Numbered from the stretch's first letter, positions 1-11,808 are shown. The stretch: DNA of 64,000 bases from Primulina eburnea (GCF_022965805.1 NC_133102.1:5154885-5218884); one strand, 5' to 3'. Notes: a model not told the origin generated them from the sequence alone. Numbers and translations are program-made.

Positions 1-246
1 AAATAGCTTGTGAATGTGATTATTCCATTTATTGCAAGTTTTTGCTTTTTATTTAAAATTTTTTTCTCTAGCTAGTTAACATTTTGCTAGAGAAGCGATT
101 GTATTCCCCATTACCTCGATTTTGTAACTCTGTATTTATCCAGCCTTTGTTTCATTCTATGTTTAAGAGCTGGATTTGAATTTGAAAAAGTAGATTAAAG
201 AGAGTGGGTGGACAAATTTTTATAATTAAATATAATCAACAAGTAA
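1..246. other. AT-rich non-coding sequence
   Basis: I see no convincing ORF, RNA gene or repeat boundary in this stretch. It is AT-rich flanking DNA before a CACTA-like fragment. Confidence 0.5.
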
Positions 247-475
247 TACTACCAAAAAAAAATTTGCAACGGTTTAAAAAAAAATAAATTTGCGGATAAA
301 CCGCCGCTAATGTTATTTAGCGACGGTTTATCACAATGTTGCTAAAGTAATCGTCCCTAAATTTTGCGACGGTTTTTCGGATTTTGCGACGGATTTTGCG
401 ATAGTTAAGAGAAAATATGTCGTTAAATTAAGGACAGATCTCGATGGTTCCCATGCAATGTCGTTAATGAACAAC
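247..475. mobile_element. CACTA-like (En/Spm) terminal fragment
   Basis: The stretch opens with a degraded CACTACAAGAAAA-like start (actaccaaaaaaaaa) and then repeats the short motif GCGACGGTTT in both orientations: GCAACGGTTT, GCGACGGTTT, GCGACGGTTTTTC and GCGACGGATTTTGCG. Dense copies of this motif in the subterminal regions are typical of eudicot CACTA elements and their deletion derivatives. No transposase and no clean second end with a 3-bp target duplication is visible, so this is called a fragment or decayed non-autonomous copy. Confidence 0.42.
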
Positions 476-798
476 GGTGAATAGAGACTAATTAAAAGAT
501 ATATAATAGATTAAATTATATTATTTTATGAGGCATAAAAATTAAATTGAATTTCTTCAAGAGTCGTAGTCATATCCACTTGACTAATTGGATATATTGA
601 CTCTTGCAGGAATTTGATTATAAGCCGATGAAAATGTGTAAGGCCCGAGATTTTATTACCGTAATCTGAGATTAATCTGAAATAATTTATTGAGTAATCG
701 ATATGATTATAGACAGAAAAGATCGGACCGGGAAAGACAAGATAATACATGAATATGCGCGAGCAGTCCAGTAGCCAACGTTTTGGGACAGAAGCTTT

Positions 799-869
799 GG
801 CGCATATGCGCCGGATTGAGGCTTGCGAAGCCGAGCATTGAGACAAGAGGTCTCGCGCATATGCGCGAG
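799..869. repeat. Pair of perfect CG-rich palindromes in the solo LTR
   Basis: GGCGCATATGCGCC at 799-812 and CTCGCGCATATGCGCGAG at 852-869 are perfect palindromes. A half copy (atatgcgcgag) lies near 755. They share the CATATG core. The outer CTCGC/GCGAG arms recall those of the hairpin cassettes in the Athila element at 32-43 kb. Confidence 0.8.
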
Positions 870-911
870 TTATGCAGAACAAGAACAAGACATTTGGCCT
901 TACTTATGCAA

Positions 912-944
912 CGTGTGTGTGTGTGTGTCTATATATATATATAT
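912..944. repeat. (GT)n(AT)n microsatellite
   Basis: Alternating GT repeats pass directly into AT repeats. The tract lies within the solo LTR. Confidence 0.9.
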
Positions 945-2026
945 CAGCCTATATTCCTTCAGATGGATTAAAGGAAAAGAAACGGAGGGTCAGGGGAGTT
1001 TAACTTCCTTCGAAAAGTTTAAGTCGATTTGGGAGAAATCCGTCCGTCTGATTTTAAATCTGAGTATAGTACCGAGTTCTTAGCGACGACAGCTACAACT
1101 GGACGTAAGTTTTGTTACGTTTTGATATGTTTTGAAATTATGGTATTGTCAAAATTGAATATGAATCATATATGGTGTTTCTGATACAGTAGGCATTATA
1201 TATCTGAAGTCAGATTGAAAAACAGACTGTGTATGAAATTGTTATGAATTTTCAGAAGTGATTCGATTGTAATTATACCAAATTGATATCAGACTTATGG
1301 TATTATTGGTTATGTGGTATTTGAATTGATATCTGATTTATATTGCATCACTGGGTATATTGATATTATTCAGACTTGAATCAGATAAGTTGTTGATTCA
1401 TATATACTGAGATTGTATTACCGATATTGCGAGACTGTGCAGAATTGAAATGATATTTTGTATTGATATTGATTATGGGCCGGATTATTATATCTGTGAT
1501 GTTGGGACTGACGGAGTTATCGAGATTGTATTATTATGCCGTCGAAACATCCGTAAATTGATATTGATCAGATTTGGTATTGGTTGAGATTGTATTGTGA
1601 TATCATATGTCGATTGGCATTGATCAGATTATGTTTTGATTTGAGTATTGATTCAAAACAGGTTTTGAACTGAGTTATCTACTGATATTGTATCTATTCG
1701 ATTGTCATTATCAGATTGGGTATGGACAGAGTTGAAGTCGAGACTTCGTATTCGTCAGACCAAGAAGATAAAGGTATAAGTCAATGTGGTATTGGGAGAT
1801 CGACTTGAGTCGGTTTAGACTTGAGTTTCCCTAAATCACATACTTTACTTTATTGCATTGATTTGATTGATGTACTTGTTCTCTTGATTTATAGATAGCA
1901 GGTATTAGACGAGTAATCTTGTGACAGAAGCACATGGTAGTGGCGGGATCGCCACGGACACATTGCACGATCTCACAAGATATTGTATTGGCAATAGTGC
2001 CAAAGTCTGTCACCGGATGATTGGCT

Positions 2027-2282
2027 ATCGATGTGGATAGAAATGTAGCTTCTTCTATTACTGGAGATCGGTACTGTATCGATGTGGATAGAATTATAAC
2101 TTCTTCTATTACTGATGCTCGATATTATATCGATGTGGATAGAATCAGAGTTTTCTTCTATTACTGGTGATCGATACTATATCGATGTGGATAGAATCAT
2201 AGCTTCTTCTATTACTGGTGATTAATACCATATCGATGTGGATAGAATCGGAATTTCTTCTATTACTGGTGATCGATATGGA
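2027..2282. repeat. Tandem minisatellite, about 51 bp x 5
   Basis: The motif ATCGATGTGGATAGAA starts at 2027, 2078, 2129, 2181 and 2232, giving a period of 51-52 bp. Each unit also contains TTCTTCTATTACTG. Units are diverged. The array lies near the 3' end of the solo LTR. Confidence 0.9.
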
Positions 2283-2810
2283 ATGCCAACTTCTGGAAAC
2301 CGGGATCCCTAGACTAGGATTGAGTCTAGTCTGAATTGTAGAGTTACGAGCTTTGTCGACAGTCTGATATTGATTATGTTTCAGATTTTGATACATATTG
2401 TTGTTATCTGTTACATGCTTTATATTTGTTTATATGATTGCATGTTTCGTTGATTTATACTGGGATTATATTCTCACCGGAATTATCTGGCTGTTGTCTT
2501 GTTTGTATGTGTACATGACAACAGGTGGGACAGGATCAGGGTTGAGGAGATAAAGAGAGATCGTGATTAGAGTGGAGGCTCCGGACTTGGATTAGAGATA
2601 GGGTTGGACACTTGAGATTAGCTGTTAAACCTTAGTTGAATAAATGTATGTGGTACAGGATTTGTACTTTTATACTAAGATGTATATATGCTTTTATTTC
2701 ACTACATTGTTTTTTTTTAAAAAAAAATCTAAGACCCTGTTTAGTATAATTGATTAATTAGTCCCAATGATGATTATGAAGTTGATTAGCGTCCGGGTCC
2801 CCACAAAATG

Positions 2811-3197
2811 TCTTTTCAAATGATTAATTATCAATATTTAACTTGAAAAATCTTAGAAATAGTTGTAAAATGACATTTTTAAAAATAATTTTTGTGATTT
2901 CAAAAAAAAAATTTTGTAATAGTTCTACTTTGGATGTTTTTACAGGCAAGGAATAAATTAGAAGTTATTTTAGAAAAGTTATTTTTCCAAAAATTATTAG
3001 TTAATTATTCAACGTATCTATAATATATTTTGTTATTACATATAATATAAGAAAATGATGTGCAAGTCGTCCCAAATGCAATAGAATACAGGATTTTGAA
3101 GACTCGAAGTCAAGGAGAGAAAGATGACAAAATAATGAAAGAGTCAATCGGAAGTGTTTTGAGTTGAAAGAATAGCTTATCAGGAATTTAATTATAA
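2811..3197. other. Non-coding stretch
   Basis: AT-rich sequence with no supported ORF, RNA or mobile-element boundary. Confidence 0.5.
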
Positions 3198-3314
3198 GCC
3201 GGTTTAGGTGGGCTTGGTGGTGGTGGTTTCGGAGGTGGGGGAGGTGCTGGTGGAGGAGCGTTGGGTGGCGGTGGGTTCGGAGGTGGGGCTGGTGGTGGTG
3301 GTGGGTGGCCTTAA
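3198..3314 (+). pseudogene. Glycine-rich protein gene fragment
   Basis: Read from 3198 the frame gives a run made almost entirely of glycine with interspersed Phe, Leu and Ala (pattern GGGGFGGGGGAGGG), closing with Trp-Pro and a TAA at 3312-3314. This composition is typical of plant cell-wall glycine-rich proteins. There is no initiation codon, signal peptide or further exon; a TAA lies directly upstream in frame. It is therefore read as a fragment and not a gene. Simple GGT-rich repeat DNA without coding ancestry is an alternative. Confidence 0.4.
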
Positions 3315-3559
3315 AGAAATGGAATGGTTTTCATCCGGGGCTTCCAGTCGTTTACGTCATCGGACCGGTCCGTATCGAGTATTTCGAATTTTGGAGAGTC
3401 GTGAAATGCATGCATGTGTGTTCTAAATATTATGTATTAATATGTTTATAAAAAGCAATTTCGGTTGTCACGAATGTCTCATTTGTTGTTGTATTCAAAA
3501 GTATTAAAGGCAATTGCTCTTCAAATGTTTACTATTGTTGAAATTACTGTGTATTTTGT

Positions 3560-3690
3560 TTGGTAGAATAATTGTCTCTGTTGTGTAGGTCGATCGAAAT
3601 ATAATGTTTGAGCTCTCATATTTCAAAGATTTGAGTTGTATCATTATAACTAACTATATAACTTTTGGTAAAATGACAAGCATTCAATTG
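3560..3690 (+). repeat. Dispersed repeat copy (TAATAATCG...GGTAAAATGACAA family)
   Basis: This stretch shares an ordered set of motifs with two copies near 26.6-27.0 kb: AATAATTGTC, a GTAGGTCGATCGAAA-like box, ATTTGAGTTG, and TAACTTTTGGTAAAATGACAA. The shared order over about 120 bp shows one dispersed family. I do not see terminal repeats, so its class is not known. Confidence 0.6.
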
Positions 3691-5269
3691 GTTAAGAGAA
3701 GTGAAAATTTTACGCATGAGTCTGAGTATTTTATTTTGAATAAAGCTACACAAAAATTTATGCATGAATCACATTTTAAAAAATTAATTAACATATTCAG
3801 AAGTTCATATATTAATTATCATGAATAATTTATATATCAATGAACGACATTCGAGAGATATAAGTTAATATATACCCAATTCATCTACCAGTTATACTGA
3901 AATGTTTTTTGGAATCCCACTAAAAAAAATTAGAAAATTAGATCAAATTTGTAAAATTCAGGAGAAATTTGGTTTTAATGTAGATATAAATTTTATTTAT
4001 ATATAGTATAAATCCCATCAAACTTCTTTGAGCCGTTTTTTTAATCATAAATTAGCTACGGTCTAATTAAAATTAATGATATTTAAATAGAGTAACACTG
4101 GCCAATAACTTGTCAAATTTTGTTTTGTTCACAAACTTTTGATATTCGAATATTTTGGTTTAATTGTTGATGTGGTACCTCAACAATTTGCAACGCCATA
4201 TCAAGATTTTTTGATGTCATATCCAAGCTCCGCGCTCCGACGAAATAAGACTAAAAAGCAAAAAGTCAAAGTTGTATCAAATCAAACCGTAATTACTCAG
4301 TGAACCAAACTCTAAGTGCGATAAGTCAGTAGACCAAAAAAGTTATTCTCGAAAAATTATCAATTAAAAGAGCAACCATTTTCAGTTCCAGCTCAAATTT
4401 AAGCATAACTTTGAAAGATTTGGGACACAGATCATTGTGAGATACCACTACTTTTTTTTTTTTACAGAGAAAATTTCAATGCTAAGTCATTGTATCTAAC
4501 GAGAAATGTAAAGTTTCAAAAAAATATGAATCATGAAAAGTATGAACAAATATGCATCTACACTCAACAAGTCTCACATAACCAAATATATGATTATATC
4601 AATTATAACATCGAACATTTGCGACTCTACAAAAATTTATGTTAATGGTATCGATGAAATTAAAAAAAATTTAGATTATATACAGTAATCAAAGTATCAC
4701 AAATTAATCGTTCTGGTATGATTATAGAGGCAAGTGTTGCTCTCGATAATAAAAATAATAACACTCACAGTCTTTAAAAAAATTAGAAATAATTATATTT
4801 AATATCATATTTATATAAACTATAATACGATAAAAAAATTGAAATTGAAAAAATATACCTTGACTATTTGCTGTGACTTGAAAATTAAGAATTTAATGTG
4901 ATCATATTAATCCAAGTCAGTGCATGTCTTCTTTAAGAAACAAATTCAACTCAATATTAACAAGAAAATGATATATGTATAATGAAGATTATGAATAAGC
5001 TACAAAAATGTATTTAAAACGACAAAATTATCCTTGTATTTTATTCGAAAAACTCTTTCAAAAATACATTTAGGATGGTTTTGTCGTTTCAAATGAACTG
5101 TGTAACTCAATATATAACTCTCATCGTAACGTTGCATAGGAAATGACGACAACTTTTAACAAAAAATTCAATCAGATTAAATGTATTAGCATACATGACA
5201 ATATTAAATTGAGTTCTTGAAAAGGTATTCAGCCATGGCCAACAGCCCACTTGCACCAGTGGTCAAATG

Positions 5270-5270
<1 letters not shown>
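3691..5270. other. AT-rich intergenic stretch
   Basis: No supported coding region or RNA gene. Short ORFs here are low-complexity and have no recognisable domain. Confidence 0.5.

Positions 5271-5339
<69 letters not shown>
5271..5339. repeat. (CA)n(TA)n microsatellite
   Basis: A CA tract passes into a long TA tract ending at about 5339. Confidence 0.95.
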
Positions 5340-5342
<3 letters not shown>

Positions 5343-5370
5343 GATCATTCGAATCAAATCATTTTTTCTC

Positions 5371-5490
5371 GAGTCGTACGAGGAGAAAACTTCCTATACG
5401 GTTCTTGTGGGTATTGTTCATCTACATCTATCTATCCCAATGAGCCGTCTATCGAATCGTTGCAATTAGTGTTCGATCCCGAAGATAGGG
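5371..5490 (+). pseudogene. rps16: Nuclear plastid DNA fragment: rps16 intron end and exon 2 start
   Basis: 5371-5404 (GAGTCGTACGAGGAG...CTATACGGTTC) has the paired arms and GAAA-type loop of a group II intron domain V. It is followed by a short domain VI-like stretch. From about 5442 the frame reads AVYRIVAI-VRSR, which matches the start of exon 2 of plastid ribosomal protein S16 as I recall it. Similarity fades after about 5490 and exon 1 is absent. The fragment sits next to a microsatellite in nuclear AT-rich DNA, so an old plastid-to-nucleus transfer is the simplest reading. Family identity is from memory. Confidence 0.6.
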
Positions 5491-5499
5491 ATTCCAATT

Positions 5500-6098
5500 T
5501 CGCGTCTTAAATGATTTATACCTATTGTTCTTGTGATACGGAGCGTTTTTATCTTTATAGATTGCTCATCCCAGAAGCGTAGGGACAGTATGGGCTGTGT
5601 GGGCTCAAGCTCAGCCAAGATTTTGGATTTTTATATATGTATATATAGCCATAAGATACAAAATAAAATAAAAGGAAAAAAAAGAAGACAAAATAAAAAG
5701 CTTCTCTCACAGCTTGCGCGTGGAAATTGAATTCATCTTTCAATTCTCCCAAGTCCCACCTTCGGTCACATCCCTCTTTGACCTTTATTCTCTTTTTTTC
5801 ACAATTTTCTCCTTCTTTTCTATAATCTTTTTATCGATCACTTTATTCTATATACTTGTCAGGTATCTCTCAATAATTTAATTAATCTTTTTTAAGCATA
5901 ATCTTTCTTGATTATTGTTAGGTTTCAAGTTTAGAATATTTGGGGTTGATTGGTTTATGTTTTCCCCAAAATTCTTGTAATTTCTAGTGTTTTTGAATCT
6001 AGATTTGGTCTATTCTAGGTTCAAGATTAAAAACTTGTAATAAATTAATTATATTCTTTTATGGAATCCTATCACAATGAATTATCTATTTAGTCTTT
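5500..6098. other. Non-coding stretch before the TRIM
   Basis: No supported gene. Some 5'-UTR-like pyrimidine-rich sequence (5755-5830) is present, but no ORF follows it. Confidence 0.45.
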
Positions 6099-6103
6099 GA
6101 TGA

Positions 6104-6553
6104 TGTTGGGAAGCAACCAAAATCCCACATTAGAAGATCTAGAAAGATCATGTGTTAATAAAGATGGAATGATATCTCCATTGAGACGAGGCTTTTTGGG
6201 CGGTTTCAAAAGCAAAATCATGAGAGTTAAAACCTAAAGTGGACAATATCATACCATTGTGGAGATATCTGGATTCCACTGGTCCTAACAAGTGGTATCA
6301 GAGCCATGGTCTAGATCGAGCCGTGTGGGTAGAATCCTCGATACCTAAACGAAGGAGGTGAGGGCTCCCGGTAAAAATCCTTGATTAAACTCTCGAGGTG
6401 GTTTATGCTCCCAGAATTAATGTAAGATGGAATGATATTTCCATTGGGACGAGGCCTTTTAGGTAGTTCTAAAAGCAAAACCATGAGGGTTAAAACCCAA
6501 AGTGGACAATATCATACCAGTGTGGAGATATCCGGATTCCATTGATCCTAACA
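6104..6553 (+). mobile_element. TRIM (terminal-repeat retrotransposon in miniature), 450 bp
   Basis: The element is flanked by a perfect 5-bp TSD GATGA (6099-6103 and 6554-6558). The 5' LTR (6104-6290) begins TGTTGGG and ends CCTAACA. Two bases later comes a primer-binding site TGGTATCAGAGCCATGG (6293-6309), which matches the 3' end of initiator tRNA-Met. The internal part is only about 130 bp and non-coding. The 3' LTR (from about 6424) lacks roughly the first 60 bp of the LTR but otherwise follows the 5' copy to the same CCTAACA end. A solo LTR of the same family lies at 27463-27651. Confidence 0.9.
6293..6309 (+). promoter_or_regulatory. TRIM primer-binding site (tRNA-Met type)
   Basis: TGGTATCAGAGCCATGG lies 2 bp after the 5' LTR and matches the initiator tRNA-Met acceptor end used by many plant copia and TRIM elements. 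Confidence 0.85.
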
Positions 6554-6558
6554 GATGA

Positions 6559-7028
6559 TTATATTGTGAAAATCGTGGTTTGCACTTAATTTTTATTTCA
6601 TGTGGAAATGTTGTATTGATTTCTAGATTAATTTTTTTTTTTACTTTCTAGCCCCCCATATTTTGAAATTCTGGCTACGCCCCTGGCTCATCCAAAGATT
6701 TTATTTTTATTTCTAAGTAATGAGAAAGGAGAGAAAGAACAAAATGATCGAAGAAGTCGGTGTGTAAATTTTACCGACCGACCAATCCTTCCGATCTCGC
6801 GAGTCAATATGATTGATTATAGGACGGCATGGCACTTCACGTAGAACACGATGAAATCAACATTAATATATTTCTTTAAAAATATACCAGCTACTTTATA
6901 AATTGAATTTTAATTATATTTTAAATAATAACGTAATAGATTATATATTATATACGCCACTCATGCAAATAACATATATAAAAATATGATATCTGATATA
7001 ATTATGAACTCAATAATCTTACTTGCTG
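6559..7028. other. Non-coding stretch
   Basis: No supported gene. A short piece at about 6650-6690 (GCCCCCCATATTTTGAAATTC...ACGCCCCTGG) resembles the end of the common plant repeat that begins GTGGCGGATCC. Confidence 0.45.
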
Positions 7029-7339
7029 GCAGTGGCGGAATCAGAAATATAGCTCCGTCCGAGCTGGAATTTTAAACTTTAAAATATTTTAATATTTTAA
7101 ATTGATCTATGACCGAAAAATTCGGTTGGGATTATTTCTAGCAAGTGGACTAGGTCGAGTTATAGTAAATGGACGAACAGTCCAAGTATCGATCTCATAG
7201 AGACTATTATTTAATTACTAAGATTCAATTATCTTATTTAATCTAGACAAACAATAACGAGCGATTTGATTATTATTTCAACTAAGTGAATTTTTAAACT
7301 AATTTATGCTAATTTAATGACTAAATCAAATATCAGAGA

Positions 7340-9273
7340 TGTAATGCCTGAAGTAAATATCACAAGTTGTTGATTTAATAATGTGAGATTACTAAATAAT
7401 TAATGAATTTTAAAGAATGAAATATGACATATCTTGATCATATGAAGTCCAAATGATTTGAAATTTGGATATACCGTATAAAACTCAAAGATATAGAAGT
7501 TTCATGTTTTGAGTTTTGATAAATTTGATCGTTTGACTGGTCCAAAGGTATATATCGGTATTAAATATGTTAAATATATTATATTATATTTTATATTATA
7601 TTATTTTATTAATAATTAATATAATATAATATAATAATAATATTAAAAAAAACAAGATAAATGTGAAAATTTTGTACGGTGATGAATCTCATTTCACAGA
7701 GAGGAACAGAAACGTGTGGGGAGAAAGAGAAATAGAGTTTCGATTTTTCTTTTCGATCGTGCGACTCGGTTTATTCAATCGACGAATCGACTTCATTTCT
7801 GAAATCGTTGACACGAGGTCTTCGATTTGAGGTATAAATTTTATAGTTTTGATGATGTTTGAAATTCGTCGATATCTGTAATAAATCCGATAAATTGTTA
7901 AATCATACTGAAATTGAAGATTGTTGAATAGTGTATGATCTTAACGAAGTAGAGAAGATTATTGTGATGTTTTGAATTATTCCTAATTTATTATAATTAG
8001 GGATTTTTAATCCTTGAATTGAAATTGGTGAGTTGTTTATCAGTTGTTATTAATTCTGATTATATATTCGGAGTCTACGAAGTATAGGCTACACGTTGAT
8101 ATAAAGTTTTCGTAATTTGACGGATGTTGTAAAATAGCCTATTATTTGAAGTTAATTAATTATGGTGTATTTGATAGTAGTATTGTGAATTAAATACACC
8201 AGAATATTAAAATGTTGAGCGATAAGAATTTATAATCGAGTTTTATATTTTGTTGAATTAATTGTTGTTGGGCTATTTGATGTTGTATATTGAGGCTGTT
8301 ATGATTGTGTTGATACGGTGACAATTATCTGATAATTGTTGTTGAATTATTTAGATACGTCACAAGCCTCGGGATCAAAGAAATAGCCAGATTTTATATA
8401 TACTCGATTTTCAGGTACGTGTTGACGTACGAGCATATGTTGTTATTGTTTAGTATTGATGAATACTATTGCATTGAACGATGATAAATCGCCGGAATTG
8501 GGTGATTTGATATTATATTTGTTGTTGTTTATTATTGTTGATATTGTTGATTATCGTTGTTGGGAGACGTCTCGTTGATGTTGTCACGTTGATGTTGTTC
8601 GTTCAACGATATTGCTGTCGTCGGTGTTGGGGTGCGACGTATCGTTGATGTTGTTCGTTCAACGATATTGTTGTCGCCGGTGTTGGGGTGCGACGTATTG
8701 TTGATGTTGTTATTCGTTCGACGATATTGCTGTCGCCGGTGTTGGGGTGCGACGTATCGTCGATGTTGTTGTTCGTTCGACGATATTGCTGTCGTCGGTG
8801 TTGGGGTGCGACGTATCGTCGATGTTGTTGCATTGTGATGTTGTTGAGGTTGTTGGCTGATTGTCCAGAAACGGCAAAGGGGGTATTTCTATTATGATTT
8901 CAGTTATATTTTATGTTGTTAATATAACTGTTATGTATTACGATAATGATTGTTGTATATGCTCACCCTTTGAGGGCTGTTTCTGTTGGGCAGGTTACAG
9001 GACTATGCGTGAGACATGATAGTGGTGAAGGACTAGGTGTGTCTAGTCAAACAGTCTTGTAGTTGATAGTAGATAGAGACAGTATAGCTTATTGTCTTAT
9101 TTGAGTTGTATGCGTGTATTTATTATACTGTTTCTGTTACACTGACATAGATAGTGTGGTGATTGCACTATTTTGTCGTATATGCATTATATTATTACGT
9201 CGTCGAAAAGAAATTTTTTATGCATATGACGTCACATGTTGTATGATTACGTGGCGAGGTTTGAGGCGCCACA
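7340..9273 (+). mobile_element. Solo LTR, 1.93 kb, nested in the LTR at 7110-10178
   Basis: It begins TGTAATGCCTGAAG and ends GAGGCGCCACA, flanked by a perfect 5-bp TSD AGAGA (7335-7339 and 9274-9278). It carries a minisatellite at 8570-8836. Overall style (TGTAA start, GC-rich CCACA end) resembles the solo LTR at 637-2805, suggesting related gypsy families. Confidence 0.87.
8570..8836. repeat. GC-richer minisatellite, 56-59 bp x about 4.5
   Basis: ACGATATTG recurs at 8606, 8662, 8721 and 8780, and each unit contains GGTGTTGGGGTGCGACGTAT. Open reading frames on both strands here come only from the repeat. Confidence 0.9.
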
Positions 9274-10439
9274 AGAGAAGCGTTGGAACTTGGAGATTTT
9301 CAAATTCAAATAAAATGACCGGGAACACACGTTGGGAACAAACTCTGATTAAAATCATGCACTGGAATTAAATAATCACAGACTATTCGAAGTCACGATG
9401 CAATTCTCCAATTTAATTATAAATCTATTTCTAGAATTTATAATCCTATTTTCATTTAACAAACCCAGTTATTTCTAATTGAATTTAATTACACAAAAAC
9501 GCATGTATCAACGATAGAATTACAGTTGTCGCCTAAAATCGCACACTGAAACCGAATACTATTTCTAGTCGGTTTAACTATGTGTTGATTAATATTTTTG
9601 AAGCTAATTCCAATCTATTCCCTTTCGAGTCAAGATCGAACAACAAACATGCAATTAATTGGCCAAATCAAAAGCATGAAATTTACACAAACATTAATCA
9701 ATAACAAGAAATAATTTCATAGATCAAACAATCCAACGAATAACCAAAAATCAATTGTTTGTCCCTATCGTGGTCCCGATCACAAAAGAAACTACTCCAT
9801 AAATTCAAAAGTCAAATCAGATTTAATGTTTGAATTCATGTCTGAAAAATATGAAATAAAAGAGAAGAGAAATTCTCAGTGATGGTGTGCGATTCTTGCG
9901 TGAGAAGTGTACGAATTTCTCGCGTTTTTCCCTTTGTCGTCCGTGTAAGGGTCTGTGTTTGGACTTCATGTTTTCTTCCTATTTTTTCGGGTATTTCTGA
10001 CGTGGCATTGCGGAGTTTGACTTTTCTTTCATTTCTTTGGCTTTTCTCCTCTTTTGGTCAAACCTACAATTTGCCATAATAGTACGAATTAAGCGCAAAA
10101 CTCGGAATAAAACATGCCGGATAAGCACGAATACGACAAAATAAGATCCCTAAAATGCTATATAATTCGTGCTTATCAATCTACCCGGGCTAATATCATA
10201 TTATTCCAAAATTATACAAAATTTACATATATATTTAAAAAAAATTGGGCCACCCGAGCTTAAACAACCATGTGGATCCGCCTCTGACTACGGGTCATCT
10301 CCCTTTACCAGAACAAGTTAATCAAATAAGAATAATTGTAAATTTACTATTTTTCAGGCAAACAAACAGGAATAGACACATTTGTAGGCAATGAGCTTCA
10401 AAATTTTCTCATAATTTCAAGATTTTCCTATTCTAAGAA

Positions 10440-10610
10440 TAGTAGGTCTCTTGTAAGACGGTCTCACGTGAAACATGTCAACTCTACCGATATTCACAAT
10501 AAAAAATAATGTTCTTAGCATAAAAAGTAATATTTTTTCATTGATGATCCAAATAAGATATATGTATCACAAAATACGACCCGTGAGACCGTCTGACACA
10601 AGTTTTTGCC
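10440..10610. mobile_element. MULE-type MITE, GAGAC-palindrome family, copy 1
   Basis: The ends are TAGTAGGTCTCTTG and CACAAGTTTTTGCC. The subterminal palindrome GACGGTCTCAC recurs at the far end as GTGAGACCGTC. A perfect 9-bp TSD TTCTAAGAA flanks it (10431-10439 and 10611-10619). The 171-bp element has no ORF. The TSD length points to Mutator-like transposition. Confidence 0.85.
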
Positions 10611-10619
10611 TTCTAAGAA

Positions 10620-11720
10620 ACATGTTTTCCTCAGAAAATCCGAATTTCAGTCGGAACTTATATCGAAAAACATTGAAATCGAGTTCGAGATACAATTACA
10701 AACATGCGAGGGCCGGCATACCTATATTAGGAGTTGTGTTTAAGTGTTTAACATATGTTAAATAAGTAATATATTTAATCTAATAATAAGTCAACACATA
10801 TAATATGGCTCATCATGTTCTACTTTGAATTCCATGTACAAACAAAGTTGAATACACGCAGGCCAGACTTCTAATGTTTGACATTTAGATTTATTTCCCC
10901 TTGCGACAGTTTTCGAAATGGTGGACATCATATTTTATATCAGCTAGCACTGTGTAATAATAGAATCGGGTCTTTTTTAAATATATATATATTATTGTAT
11001 GGACATATGAAGTGCGACATTAATATGATATATAAGGGAAAATTAAGATTTTGATTATATAAGTTGTCTGTTTTAGAGTTTGATCTTGTAACTAGCTAGT
11101 CGAAATTTTGTTTTTATCTAGTAACTTGGACTTATTTTGTTTAAATCATTTTCTCGCCAAAGCAAGACGATTCTCTCTTACATAGTAGCTCATGTGGTGA
11201 AAATAAAGCTCATACTACACACATCAAAATCTATCTAAACAAACATGGAAGAAAAATATAAATCAGAACGTCACTCAATATTTTAAAATTGAAGGGAAAA
11301 AGCTTTTCATTTTGCTCGGGTAAATTTCAATATATGTAATATAGATTTTATTATCACCAAACTTCGACAAATTACAGAACTAAAATTCAAAACAGAACAT
11401 CTTATCAAACCTTAATTTTCACACATACATATGCACATATGTGTGTGTGCTGTATTAGATCACCTCACTAAAAAAAATTCATATATGTACACATGTTTGA
11501 CCAAGTAACTATTTTAAGAATGAAAATATCTATTTCTAGAAAAGACTAAAATTGATCATGTTATAAAATTATAATTGATTCAAAAATATAGAGCCCATGT
11601 GAAATTGAAATTTTTCCTTAAATAAGAATTGGCCGTGTATTTTAGATACGACACACATAGGTTTTCATTCATTTTTCACGTGTGTGGTAAATCCATTTTG
11701 AAAGGCATATCTTTAGTGCC
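10620..11720. other. Intergenic sequence upstream of the At4g22030-like gene
   Basis: AT-rich sequence. No gene supported. The last part is the promoter of the gene at 11809. Confidence 0.5.
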
Positions 11721-11727
11721 TATAAAT
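11721..11727 (+). promoter_or_regulatory. TATA box of the At4g22030-like gene
   Basis: TATAAAT lies 88 bp upstream of the ATG at 11809. This predicts a transcription start near 11750 and so excludes the upstream in-frame ATG at 11629. Confidence 0.65.
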
Positions 11728-11808
11728 ACCATAAAGACCGCGAGACAAAACACCACTCGAGCCAACAAAAATCATCAAAAAGATCCCCCTTCACTGACCA
11801 AGCTTCAA

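Larger units (their letters stand above)
637..2805. mobile_element. Solo LTR, 2.17 kb, gypsy-like
   Basis: The sequence starts TGTAAGGCCCGAG and ends GGGTCCCCACA. It is flanked by a perfect 5-bp target duplication AAATG (632-636 and 2806-2810). TG...CA ends with a 5-bp TSD and no internal coding region show a solo LTR left after LTR-LTR recombination. Inside are two CG-rich palindromes near the 5' end, a GT/AT microsatellite and a roughly 51-bp tandem repeat. The GC-rich ends resemble Ty3/gypsy chromovirus LTRs, but clade assignment would need a search. Orientation is not proven. Confidence 0.85.
7110..10178. mobile_element. Solo LTR (about 1.13 kb) split by a younger solo LTR
   Basis: It starts TGACCGAAAAATTCGG and ends GTGCTTATCA, with a perfect 5-bp TSD ATCTA (7105-7109 and 10179-10183). 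Subtracting the nested LTR and its TSD leaves about 1,130 bp. The sequence on either side of the nested insertion has a paired look: a TCATAGAGAC region on the left, and a TTGTCCCTATCGTGGTCCCGATCAC region on the right. No coding region remains. The ORF at 9879-10079 shows no domain and is not called. Confidence 0.8.
7029..10288. mobile_element. Possible TIR element interrupted by nested solo LTRs
   Basis: The left edge GGCAGTGGCGGAATC and the right edge GGATCCGCCTCTGAC are imperfect inverted repeats of each other. CGAGCTGG near the left edge and CCCGAGCTT near the right edge show further relatedness. Once the nested LTRs are removed the element would be only about 185 bp. I could not find a convincing target duplication, so the class stays open. 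Confidence 0.35.

Noticed and set aside
8603..8897. Three overlapping frames on both strands with repeated RYVAPQHRR or VRRYCC-like motifs
   Set aside because: They arise from the 56-59 bp minisatellite in a solo LTR. No start context or domain.
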